Part shown: piece after piece, positions 24,007 through 35,165 of the stretch
Position numbering within the stretch: the stretch's first letter is position 1
Layout of the letters: each line of letters opens with the position of its first letter
Source of the DNA: Panax quinquefolius
Taxonomy: Eukaryota; Streptophyta; Magnoliopsida; Apiales; Araliaceae
DNA: 64,000 nt
Direction of reading: 5' to 3'
NCBI GenBank assembly: GCA_020205615.1
Contig: CM035160.1
Coordinates: 6,674,437-6,738,436 of the forward strand
Made by a program: the position numbers and the translations under genes
Notes under the pieces: generated by a model
Database searches by the model: none
Told to the model about the DNA's origin: nothing
The model's input: only the letters and a program-made list of their open reading frames with translations

Positions 24007-24876
24007 TGTTGAAGTGTGAGAATACTCTTCTTCTTTCTATAATTTTCTCTCTATAACTTCTCTCTATAATTTCTCTCTCTAGTTTCAATGAATTCGTAAG
24101 AAAATAATGAAGGAATGAGCTTCATTTATAGGAAAATGGAATGCATAAGAATTAATCCATGAACGGTCCGTATTGATTTACTTTAATCTGACGATCCATA
24201 TTTAAAGAAAAAAAATTTTAAATAAAATATAATATATTCTATTTATATAAAAACATTTTACTATGCAAACACTATATGCAATACTATGCAAAACACTACA
24301 TCAAAAACACTATGCAACACTATGCATAATAAAATATAATATATTCTATTTATGTAATAACTTTAATAAAGTATTCTATTTTATATAAAAGATGTTTCGC
24401 TTTATTACGCTAATAATACGAATAAAACAAAACGCCATTATCGCTATAATAATTCATATTATTAATCGACAATAATGGAATCAAACCGAAGTGACTTCTC
24501 ACATAAGCATCAATAATCAATACCGCAAGGCTTACTACGCAACCACACGACATCGCATTTTTTTACTACCGAAGTAGTTCAACAAAGAACCACCAGTAAA
24601 ACTTCCGCCGTTATTTCAATAAAATATTTTTGTCGCTTTTCTCAATTCGACAATAATTACATTGTGGGGTCCACCAATGATTGAGCCGTTATATTTAATA
24701 TTCCCCGCTAAACCGAATATTCCCCACCAATCGAATATAATATAACCACTGTGATACTTTGCAAAAATTTATAAATACTACCCACAATTATAATATTATC
24801 TTAAATTCACACCATAATATTAAAAATTATTTCAACAAAATTTAAATCTTTATTGATAAAATCACGGGGTCTCACA
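24007..24876 (-). mobile_element. LTR-B remnant (minus) flanking E1
   Basis: Matches 59575-60449 in structure. It ends CACGGGGTCTCACA at 24876, the reverse of a TGTGAGACCCCG start. The following CAAAC belongs to an LTR-A it was inserted in (AGAATGCAAACTACTATC in intact copies), so CAAAC is the likely target site. Confidence 0.65.
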
Positions 24877-27119
24877 CAAACTACTATCTTCTATATATGA
24901 ATTTAAAAGTTCATCGTCGATATTTTATCCTCAGAATATTAATCAATATATATCCTGAATCAAATATTCATCTTTGCACTACAAAGCCAAAGATATTCAT
25001 CACTGGGTCATGTTCGTTTAATAAAACACTGCTCATCTTCAGACACTACGAGCTGAGCCAAAGATATTAATCGATCGGTCATATTCATCTCTCAACACTG
25101 CTCATCTTTGACTACGAGCCAAAGATATTCATCAAGAAATCATTCATCTTTGCACTACTGCCAAAGATATTCAAGAATATCATCATTTAGACCGAGGATG
25201 ATGAAAAATATTTTAAAGAAAACGAATCCAAAGGAAACGAAAAACAAATATTAAGGATTCGTATCCAAGTTCAAAAATACTTCATAAGTAATCAGAGTGG
25301 AGTAAAATTCGAGAATGATCAAAACATGGATACAATCAAAGCTAGTATCCATAATAGATATGTATACGTGAATAGTGCCGTATACGTGAATAGTAACTCC
25401 GACACCAAAAGATAAAAATTTTACAAAAAAACATCTTCACGCTTCGTGAATAGTAACTCGTGAATAAGAATCTCATGAATAAGAAACCCGACATGAAAAA
25501 GTTCCAAATTTGATAAAAATTTCCAACCAATATTTCAAGATAATGATATTGAAGAAATAATATCATTTTCGAATAAAATAACATCCTTTACCTCGAAAGA
25601 CAAGATTTCTAGTTGAACACCGATATAAAGGCATGACTTGAACTTGCACCGCATAGCAATACTCAAAGTATACTCAAAATACTCACAAGAATATGCTCGA
25701 TAATATAGAGAGAAAAACTTCAGCTTCAGTGTGATTTTCAATTCTAACCTAAGACCCTATTTATAGGAAAATGCTAAGAACACCAAAGTAGAAAATTTAA
25801 TAAATTAATATTATAATTTTCACAACTTCATATGCACACTAACAATCTGAATTCAGCCTCCTAATCACATGTTAAATGAGTTTCAAAAATGAAAAAACGT
25901 TTTTCTAATTTAAAATAATTTAAACTTCTAAAATCAATTATTTTGAGCTTCGAACTTCAATAATTCATAATAAATAGCCCTTTTATCGTAAAATTTGAAT
26001 CTCGCTAATTTTTATAGGAAATTCAATTCTCTACAACTTTACAGAAGAAAGTTTTTCCAAATTCCAAACAAAAATTGACCAAATGCATAAATGCATTTAT
26101 TTTACAAAGCTATAATCAAATTTCTATCGATAATTGTATCCACCAACACACAAAATATGTGTTAAACATTTAATACCACAAAATACTCTTCTTCCTCAGA
26201 TATACTCATATATCCCACATTCATTATAAAATATCACAGCTTAATATATTATTAAAATAATATATTTAAATGAATTATTTTATCGTAAAAAGATAAAATA
26301 TTAATTTTCAACAATTGTCATTTTAAAAATTTTCTTCATCTATATCCACATACAATCAATATTTTCCTCATCATATAAATCAATAATTAATTATTCACAA
26401 ATAATATTACAGAATCAAGATCGGCAACTAGGCCGCTCCTCGTGAAAGAGGGGTTTTCCAATAAGAATTTCTCCTTCTTGGCCAAGCAATTAGGTGACCA
26501 AACCTCTCCTGTACATAACTTTCTAGACATCGCCAATAATGTTATCTAATAATATTATTCAGATAATATGAATTATTGCTTCGATAATGGAAAATACCGT
26601 AATGACAATTTATCAAAACAACGTAATATAAAATATCAATGCAAAGAATTATTGAATCAATAAAATAAAATAATCGAACAAAGAATTACAGAATAATTAT
26701 CGAGTAGTGGCCTTCACGTAAGAATCAATAATTGGTGCAATACCGCGCGCTACTTTGCTCAACAACGCGATTGGTGTGTTTTAACCACCGGGTATTCCAA
26801 CAAGATAATCTTGAATAACTACACTACTGTTATTTATAAACAACTTATATTTGTCGCTTTCTTCATCCAATCGCTTTCAAGCATGGGACCCACAAAAGAT
26901 CGCTATACAAATGCATTTAATATTCCCCGACGAAGATTTAATATTCCACGACCAAACGAATATTCCCGACAATAATGAATATTTTATAACCACTGCTTAT
27001 TCAAATATTTGCGTATTTTTTACCCATAACTATCCACATTAATCAAATCAACCCCGACTATTTCAAAATAATAAATAGAGAAAAATAAATTTCATTTATT
27101 AATAATTTGGGGTCTTACA
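24877..27119 (-). mobile_element. Outermost LTR-A (minus), right-hand part
   Basis: Starts inside an LTR-A at CAAACTACTATCTTC and runs through the reversed tandem repeats, the TTCGTGAATAGTAACTC minisatellite (about 25440-25470) and CATTATCG-type sequence to GGGGTCTTACA at 27119. Host sequence begins with GAAGG at 27120. About 550 bp (25786-26340) is unlike the other LTR-A copies, so this may be an older or different subfamily. Confidence 0.65.
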
Positions 27120-28322
27120 GAAGGTGTTGCTAGTGTAAGAGATTAGCATGCATGTTTTTTCGACTACGATGTTGCCTACAGTGACACACTTGATGAATCT
27201 TGTAGTGACATGTTCATCATTTCAAATTAACTTGGCATTAAGATTCCCAGATCTTTGTATTTCTTTCTCTCAAGTGAAAATAAAATGTATATTTTTTTTT
27301 GGAGCGGAGAATAATACTATAATGGGGTTTGAATTTTGAATAGATATGGAGGGTTGGATGGTGCCAGTTTCATCCATCAAATAAAGGATCCTTTAACATA
27401 ATTTTGAATAATATTTAGTTGAGACACCATTCAAAAAATACATAAAACCCTTATAAAAGTGTTCGTTATGCATAGGAAGTGTGATTAAAGATAAAAAAAC
27501 AACAACAAAGTTTTGTCAAATTTTCTTGCTAATAGAAACTATTCCATTGTTCAACAGAGTTATCCACAATGTTTGACTACTGGTAGTTATAGATAGACAA
27601 TTCTATTGATACATGTCTTTCAGTTCCTAATCACTGTCCTCCAGATCTAATTTATATGCATCAAATTTTAAAAGAAGATGATGAATACGACTGAAGAGTG
27701 AAAAGAGAAGAAAAGTCGACTGAATTTAGGTGAGAAGAAAACTAAAGAGGAAGCGGCAGATTGTACCAAATCGAGGGAAAGGATTTGAAAAGTCAGAGGT
27801 AGAGAAAAATGAATCGATCACTTGGTTTTTAAATTGACTGAGTTAATTTTATAATTAACTGAGTTAACTCACCTGTTTTCCAAATTGAATGAATCACCTT
27901 GCTGCCTTTATATATAATAATTAAGTATTGATATAGAAGATATTTATTTCATAGTATCTATTTCATTCGAACTTATCTTACTCATGTTATTGCATGTAAT
28001 GAAAATTTATTGTTTCTTTTTTATTGTTTTACAGTATTAATAGAATGATAAACTTGTAAAAGTGATATTTTCTTTTTTCTTTTCATTGAAACTCATAAAT
28101 GCAAGATTTTCTTTTAAAAAAATTTCTTTTCTTTTTTATTAAAAACTCAAAAATAACACAAAGAAAAATTTCAAATTTTATATTCTTTTTCTTTTACGTT
28201 CTAATTTAGATTTTATATTTTTTCTTTTCCGTCCAGAGTGTTAGTGACCATGATTGGTCACCTTTAGGAAAATTAATATTTTTACGTCACGAGAATATGA
28301 AAGATATAATGTGAAAATAATA
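27120..28322. other. Intergenic, no gene recognised
   Basis: AT-rich unique-looking sequence between the retroelement nest and the MITE cluster. Short ORFs (for example 27148-27339) have no recognisable domain. Nothing further supported. Confidence 0.5.
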
Positions 28323-28406
28323 CTCCATCCGTTTTTCTAAAAGATTATCGTTTTAGAAGAAAAAATTTGTTTCAAAAAGTTTGTCACTAACGACCGGTAC
28401 AGTGTA

Positions 28407-28611
28407 ATTTTTTTTACCACAATTATGAAAATAATAAATAAAAAATAATAGAGCAAGTTTGAACAAAAAATTGTATAAAAAAGTATATTTTTTATTGAAA
28501 AAATACTGTAAATATTTTTTCAATAAAAAATATACTTTTGTATACAATTTTTTGTTCAAATTTGCTCTATTATTTTTTATTTATTATTCTCATAATTGTG
28601 GTAAAAAAAAT
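28407..28611. repeat. Near-perfect ~100-bp-arm palindrome (foldback hairpin)
   Basis: The arm with TGAACAAAAAATTGTATA (from 28450) is repeated in reverse ending at about 28560, centred near 28508, and continues outward through CTCTATTATTTTTTATT and the ACCACAATTATG stretches. Both strands therefore give nearly the same mirrored ORF. Flanks carry CCGGTAC and GTACCGG. It is probably a non-autonomous foldback DNA element. Confidence 0.75.
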
Positions 28612-28788
28612 TTTTTTTTTTTTTTAACATGGTACCGTACTAACTTCTGGTACATTTTGTACCGGACCCCCCGGACCCATATTACCCATACCTTCTCCAA
28701 TTGTCTCAAGAAATTCTCTCCCTTGTATTAATAGTTCCGTTCTTAAAAGATTGTCGTTTAATATTTTGGCACATGAATTAAAAAAATA

Positions 28789-29071
28789 CTCCCTCCGTTC
28801 CTTAATATAAGTCGTTTTGGAGAAATATTTTTGTTCCTTAATATAAGTCGTTTGAGAATTTCGAGTAAGCATTAATTGCTTAGTTTTCAATATTACCACA
28901 AGTATTAAATGTAACTTTGGTTCTCTCACTATTTTCTGTCCAATAAATAACAATCTCTTCTTCCAATACAAGGGCAATATAGACAATTGATATTATAATT
29001 AATGCTATACAATCATTTCCTTAATAATTGTGCACAACTCTATAACGACCTATATTAAGGAACGGAGAGAA
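28789..29071. mobile_element. Stowaway MITE with TA target site
   Basis: Terminal inverted repeats CTCCCTCCGTTCCTTAATA and TATTAAGGAACGGAGAGA, 283 bp, flanked by TA (28787-28788 and 29072-29073). TIR sequence and TA target site are diagnostic of Tc1/mariner-derived Stowaway elements. No coding capacity. Confidence 0.75.
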
Positions 29072-29296
29072 TATCATTTACCAAGTAAAATTTGTTTAAA
29101 ATTCCGTCACTACCCCTTTATGGGAAGTTAAAAACTATTAATACAAGGGAGAAAATTTCTTGAAACAAGGAGAGGAGAGAAGGTAGGGGTAATATAAGAA
29201 AGTAAATAATCTATTCTCCTCGAAAGTTGTAAACGACAAACTTTTTGAAACAAATTTTTTTCTTCTAAAACGACAATCTTTTAAGAACGGAAGGAG

Positions 29297-29705
29297 TATT
29301 TCTTAATCAATGTGTCAAAACCTTAAACGACAATCTTTTAAGAACGGAGGTAATATCATATTTGTTTTCCCATTTTACACAAACATATAAATCAATATAT
29401 ATTTTAGGGCATCCAAAACGTATATCATTGTCCAAACTTATTGCACATGTATGAACTAAATAAACACACAGCAAGGATTTGCAGAATGATTATATAAAAA
29501 CAATTAGAAGCAAGGGTTGGAATTTAAGTTACATAATTGGTTTGCAAGTACGTATAGGGGGAACGGAGTCCGTCCAAAGGCAATCGAGACAGCTGCACCA
29601 AGCTGCTTAAAGCTAAAGCATCAAGCCTTGTTGAAATCATCCGAACAGATCAATGTGACAGACATATTGGCTAACTGAACAAACAACTCCAGCCATATTA
29701 TCTTA
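29297..29705. other. 3' flank of NPL4, with MITE end remnant
   Basis: 29300-29350 repeats a MITE terminus (ACGACAATCTTTTAAGAACG). The remainder is the presumed 3' UTR and downstream flank of the minus-strand NPL4 gene. Nothing else recognised. Confidence 0.4.
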
Positions 29706-32700
29706 TTAAGAGGCGCTGGCCATGGACTCAATTAGGAGCTGGTAACCTTCAGGTATAGAAGATTGTGTCTGCACGCACTGAGCCAGTGCAGGAACATCAG
29801 CATTGACATCTAGAAACTTAGCTACCAAGAGCAGAAAATGAAAATCAGAAATCCGCTTCACAAATGGTAGACTCTTTGTTCGATCCAGATGGTTCTTTAG
29901 TGCCCTCATTGTCACGGGACTATTCCTGTTCTCGATAGGAAATGTCGTTGAAAGTGGGCCCTGCAGTATCAATGAACTTCAAATTAAGAAGCCTCCCAGT
30001 AGGAATCAGTTGAATACTGAAAAGTTGACAAAAAATATGAAGACATAACTAGAAGAAACATGAAGGTGAATGGAGTAGACCTACCAATACAAACCAAGTC
30101 AAATAAGTACAAATAAAAGCAAAGAGGGACTTGGCAATAAAAGCAAAGAGTGACTCAGTTTTAAAACTCTCTCTGTTCTACATCTCATTTGCTCTTTCCT
30201 CGGGAGCAACAAGTGCCTAATAAGAATACAAAACATTGAGATGATAAAACAACCAAATGAACGCTACAACATGAGCTATATTGAATGTAGTGGTGGCTCT
30301 AATTAACCTTCATATATTGTCACCTATCTCTAACTCGCGTATATCTTTAATTGATGGATCACGGGATAAAAGAAGGCTTATACCACAAAATATTATACGC
30401 ATTCAACTATTCAAGCAATGCTTTGTGTCATCATTATTTTTTGCCTTCAGTTCCTGCCGCCCCCCTTCCCTTCCCCTCTTCCCCTCACTTAAAAGAAGCT
30501 TCATCTTTGCCTAGATCATCTCGTCTTCCTCCAAATAATCCACGGAGGAGAAGAGGCACCATGTTTCGAATCTACCTATGCATCATTGCATATTCCTAAA
30601 GAAAGACATTCCAAAACTTCAGAACAGTGTCCCGTCAAACACAAGATAAATGATACTATGCAACAAAGAGTACACAGAATATCTCCCAGTTCCAGATTTA
30701 GAATGTAATAAGACGCCCCTCCCCCCCCACCCCCAAAAAAACAAAAGGGAATTCCCCCCCCCCCCCTCTCTTAAAACGTTCACCTGCAAATCTGCAACAC
30801 CACACCTCCCAGTTTTTGTAGATTAACAATGGCACGCCTAATTATCTATGTAGCAACATGAAATAAGGTAACACACTATATATATTTAAAATTTTCTATA
30901 AAACACTTTCCAAAATTAAGTGCATTCAATACACTTTAACAAGTTCCTGTTAACAACGTTTCCAACAATTTTTTAAGGGGAAAAAAGAACAAAACAAATG
31001 TTACAGGGAACTTGTACCTTACATAAAGGGGGAAATGTAAAATGCAAGGAAAACTTGTTAGGGTGTTATGGGTGTAAGTTAGTAGCAAAGGCAGAGATGA
31101 TAGGCATCCAAAAAATTGATGAGACAAGGGCAAGAAAAGCACAAACCTTTAGGAACAAATGAAAGTGCTTTGAAGATTGGGATCAAGGAGTTCCAATAAA
31201 GAAGCCAAACATGGAAGTGCATTAAAGTTGGGATAAAGAGTTCCAAAACACAAGAAAGGATTAGAGAAGCAAATTTAATTTAAGATATTTTGTAGCTCCA
31301 GCTAACTGAAAAAGGTTTTCTCCAAGAAAGAAGAAAAAATAAACTTAAGATGATCCAAGAATATCTTATCAATCAAGTCCAAGTTAAAAAAAATCATGAT
31401 CAAGTAGGAAAAGAATTGGATAATGGGGATATGGACATATCCATAGAAATGTTTGGTAAGGATATAACTGAGCAAAAGCTTCAAGAGAAGAAGAGTATCC
31501 GAAAAAACAATTCAGCTCCATCCCAAAAATAAAAATAATTGACACCTAATGACTAATGAATAATTCACATTGGCATGACAAGCATCCGTAAGTACTATTA
31601 CCAACTTGAATTAGGCAATGACATAACAACATGCGTAATGTTGGGAAGGATTGACTAGAAATTGACATTTAAGCACTTCGGGAGAGGTAAGTGAACAAAT
31701 AAGTCAATGATAAAGAAAAAAGTTTGTTATCTTAAACCATTTATTATATCTTTGGGTGATGGTGACGGAGTTTTTGGGATAAAGGATAAATATCACAAAG
31801 ATAATCTTTAACAAAACACAATCAATTCTAATTATTCAATGTATCAAAATAATGAAGTACATCACTATTTATAATACTCCTAGACAACTTTCCTAACCTA
31901 ACTTGAACTCTAATAAGATAACTACAAATTAAATAAACTAAACAACTTCTAATTCACGGGCTTCCAAAGCCTCCTATATTATTCCAACCAACATTCACGG
32001 GCTCGTCCTACATGAACTTAGATACGGAATTCCTATTTCATGGCATGCAATAGGGATACTATTAGGTATATAGTCCCCATGATTTAACACAAAACAAACT
32101 AATGCTAAGGGATTGTAATTCATGGGACTATAATACCTAAAATTAGTCCTTCCAAACAAACGCGTTAGAAAGACACCTACAGTTGCATGCATATCCACAC
32201 AAATACACAAAAACACAAATACTGTATAACACAATAAAAAGCAAGCATAAAGGATAAACTGCCACTGACGGCTCAAAGCTAGAGGAAAAAGATAGCACAT
32301 ACTTCATTATGTTATATTAACTATCATACAACTAAGATATTCTTCCTAATTATAAATACCATTCTATTATGAAATTTTTCACAAAATATGCTAGCTTTTT
32401 TTCTTCTTCCTTTTTATAGGTTTGTCACAAATTATACTTGCCAATCAAAATTCAGGCACATTATTTTCCGATCTAAACACACCTCCAGATTCCATTTACA
32501 ATTTTTTTTTTGCAGTATACATAACCAGATAGCAATCATAAAACAATGTAATGATATGAAATATTAAAAATATATATATAATAAACAAGATATAACTAAT
32601 AGCAAACATATTATTTAACCAAACAAACCTGATGATCGAATATCTTGACTACCACCAAGAAGAAATCATTATCAATCTCCCTAGAATCCTTTACCCCAAC

Positions 32701-33615
32701 AACCACATCCTTCTTCATTTTCGATAACTTAGGATCAAAATCTTCCCCAATCTCTGTCTCGAACCACCCTTCTTTAAACAACCTAATACACATATCACTC
32801 ATTTGAAATGCCTCGAAATGCACATCAGCACCTCCATCCTCATTCACCTCCAATTTCACAACAGCAGTCACCCACTCCTTCAACTCACTCTCCCCATGCA
32901 ACTCCGCCGCCTGTAAAATCTCCTTATTTGACATGGTATAATCTTTCTTATTCTGGCTTATCGTCTGTGTAAAAATAAACCCCACTCTCTTCATCCCTAA
33001 TCCCATTGCAATTGCCTCCACAATCTTTTCCTCATCAGGGTCTCGCAACAGTATCAAGTTCTCTTCAGTCCCCTGCTGTGGAGGCTCGTATATATAATGC
33101 ACCTCCACTTTCCCCTCGGGAGAAACATTTCCGTACATCAATCCGCCCCGTTTCACTCCAAACGCCAGCGATTCATTGACATAGCTCTGAAAAACGTTGG
33201 CCGTATCCCGATCGAAGGACACGAGTTCACAATGAGGGTTTTCCTGGCGGGAGACACGCATTTGCTTCGCAATCAGGTCATCCATGGTCATTTTCCGGCC
33301 AAATGAACCAGCTGGGGCGGGGCGAGCAGTTGGTCCCGCGACGGTGCGCTCGCCTTCGTAGGCCAGGTAGACGATGGAGCCGTGAGAGATGTTGAGGGAC
33401 GAGATTAGCGTTTGGGGGTTGGACATGTCGGTGAATTGGGAGATTTGGGGTAGGGTTTTGGCGAGTAGGAGGTTTTGGTTGGTGGAGAGGGTTTGGTTAT
33501 GGATTGGGACTCGGAGTTGGGATTCAATTAAGGTTTTGAGTTGGGCGATTGTGATGTTTGGGTTATCGATTGTAACTCGCTCTAACCCATCTCTGCTCCG
33601 AATTCTTATCATCAT
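29706..33615 (-). CDS. NPL4: NPL4-like protein, CDC48/p97 cofactor (2 exons)
   Basis: Exon 1 is 33615-32629 (329 codons) and exon 2 is 29960-29706, joined in phase 0 across DHQ|GPLSTTFPIENR, giving 413 residues, a plant NPL4 length. The donor is CAG|GTTTGT and the acceptor CTGCAG|GGC. Residues 1-90 form the N-terminal ubiquitin-like region (MMIRIRSRDGLERV). The rest is the inactive MPN-type NPL4 domain, with VHYIYEPPQQGTEENL and GLGMKRVGFIFTQT. No C-terminal Cys4 zinc finger is seen, as expected for plants. NPL4 with UFD1 recruits ubiquitinated clients to CDC48 for unfolding in ERAD and related pathways. The frame stays open 66 codons upstream, but that stretch is low-complexity 5' UTR (AT and GA runs), so I chose the ATG at 33615. 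Coding looks intact. Confidence 0.93.
29961..32628 (-). other. NPL4 intron (2.67 kb)
   Basis: GT-AG intron in phase 0. It contains C-rich homopolymer runs (30717-30770), pyrimidine-rich stretches (30455-30500) and, at about 31740-32030, text resembling an eroded LTR (CATCACTATTTATAATACTC). No other gene recognised; short ORFs inside lack recognisable domains. Confidence 0.7.
30717..30770. repeat. Poly-C / CA-rich low-complexity tract
   Basis: Two runs of C (8 or more and about 14) separated by an A-rich stretch within the NPL4 intron. Length is likely to be poorly determined. Confidence 0.8.
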
Positions 33616-34740
33616 CTTGATCGATTTACTGGCGATTAACTGTACAACACAGATTTGAAAATTCGCGTATATATATATAGAGAGAGAAAGGGAGTTTAGA
33701 TAGAGAAAAATGCAGTGTATAATGTAGATATACTCCAATGGAAGATGATAGAGAGAGACCTCAAATGTTGCGGTTTGGGAGACCTTTTGGAATCTGTTTC
33801 TCTTGGGGAACAAGAAGAAGAAAAGAATGGAGTACTATTTTACAGAAAAGGATAGTGCGTGGCTGGGCTGGGTTATTCTAGAAGTCGTAGTCTCCCTGGT
33901 GGGAGAATTACATTTTTTATTATATTTTTAAAAATAATTAAATAATAGTGCACTTATAAAATAATTATAAAAATATTACATTTCCTATATTTATTTATAA
34001 AAATAATACATTGGTCCCAAACCAAGAAACCAGAAGTCACGATTTACGTAGAGAGAGAGAGATCACCAAAATAGATTTGATGGGTTTTAATTTCTACTCT
34101 CATCTAATCCCTTTTCTTCTCAACAACCAATATCATATTTTTTTTTTTTTTTCTTATTATTCTTTACTTTCACTATCCTCTCTTTCTCCATTCTCATCTT
34201 ATATCTTTATCGAAGGATCTCATTTTTTTCTGGAGGTTTCTTTAGATCAATCGCTCTCACCGGTTAACAACAAAAAAGTGCAGTCTAAAGGTAGAAGAGC
34301 TTGATTTGGCAATTTTTGGTCAAGTAGAAAATTGAAACTTTTATATTCAAACTTCAGTAGACAAAGACAAATAGATCTAAAGTCATCTCTGTCCTCACCA
34401 TTTGCACCCCATGGAATTAAGCAACGAGAGCAATGGGCCATGTCAAAAGCTCTAGATGGATACTTTAGCTTTATAGTTCCAACCACGCCAATGATCGCTT
34501 GCTTTTCTTTCCAAAGCAAATTGAACTTGTGGCTTATCGCGAGTCTCTAGTGCAAAACGACATGGCTAAGACATTTTTTTGAATGTATGCTCCCCAATTT
34601 GCATCCTAAGCATAGCCACACACCATATGCAACAATAATCAACAAAACAAAACAAAAACACAATCCAATTGGTTGTCGTATTCAGTTTTGTTAAGTTACC
34701 AATTTTTTTTTGAATGTGATATAATTAGTAGCCAAACCTT
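33616..34740. other. NPL4 5' UTR/promoter and unassigned sequence
   Basis: 33616-33830 is the likely 5' UTR/core promoter of NPL4, with (TA)n at 33667-33679 followed by GA-rich repeats. 34247-34550 is unusually open on both strands and less AT-rich than its surroundings, but I cannot assign it to a family. It may be an old gene or transposon fragment. Confidence 0.4.
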
Positions 34741-35165
34741 CATGAAATTAGTTGCCAAACTTTTAGACCAATGTAACAAATTCATACTGCAAGAGTTGAG
34801 GTAGATTTGGTTACCTTGGTATAAAATTTTGGTTACCTTGGTATAAATATTTGGTTACCTTGGTACGAAGGTTTGGTTATCAATATTACATTACACATCA
34901 CTCTCTTATCTCTCTCTTTCTTATGCAGTGTTCTATTTTTTATTTACCAACATGAAATTGGTTGCCAAACTTTTAGACCAAGGTAACAAATTCATACTGC
35001 AGGTGTGGATGTAGATTTGGTTACCTCGGTATAAAGGTTTGGTTACATTGATATAAATATTTGGTTACCTTGGTACGAATGTTTGGTTATCGCTTATCAA
35101 TATTACATTACACATCACTCTCTTATCTCTCTCTCTTCCTATGCAAACGATTGTTATTTTTTATC
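34741..35165. repeat. Two-copy ~210-bp tandem duplication with inner minisatellite
   Basis: CATGAAATTAGTTGCCAAAC at about 34741 recurs as CATGAAATTGGTTGCCAAAC at about 34951. Each copy carries three to four about 28-bp subunits of the type TTTGGTTACCTTGGTATAAA and ends with ATTACATTACACATCACTC. There is no coding evidence. Confidence 0.75.

Larger units (their letters stand above)
28323..29296. mobile_element. Stowaway-like MITE, interrupted by two insertions
   Basis: The left end CTCCATCCGTTTTTCTAAAA is mirrored at 29230-29296, ending AAGAACGGAAGGAG; TA lies immediately outside both ends (28321-28322, 29297-29298). The inverted arms continue, with 28675-28735 matching 29130-29200 in reverse. 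The left arm is broken by a foldback hairpin (about 28396-28660) and the centre by another MITE (28789-29071). Confidence 0.65.

Noticed and set aside
28353..28731. Pair of similar 68-90-aa ORFs on opposite strands
   Set aside because: They are mirror translations of one DNA palindrome (MNKKLYTK/MNKKLYKK), not genes.
31302..31532. Overlapping 60-aa ORFs on both strands within the NPL4 intron
   Set aside because: No recognisable domain and no splice context; they lie in an AT-rich intron.
33616..33813. 66-codon in-frame N-terminal extension of NPL4
   Set aside because: It is encoded by AT/GA low-complexity sequence typical of a 5' UTR, and starting at the ATG at 33615 gives the 413-residue length of plant NPL4.
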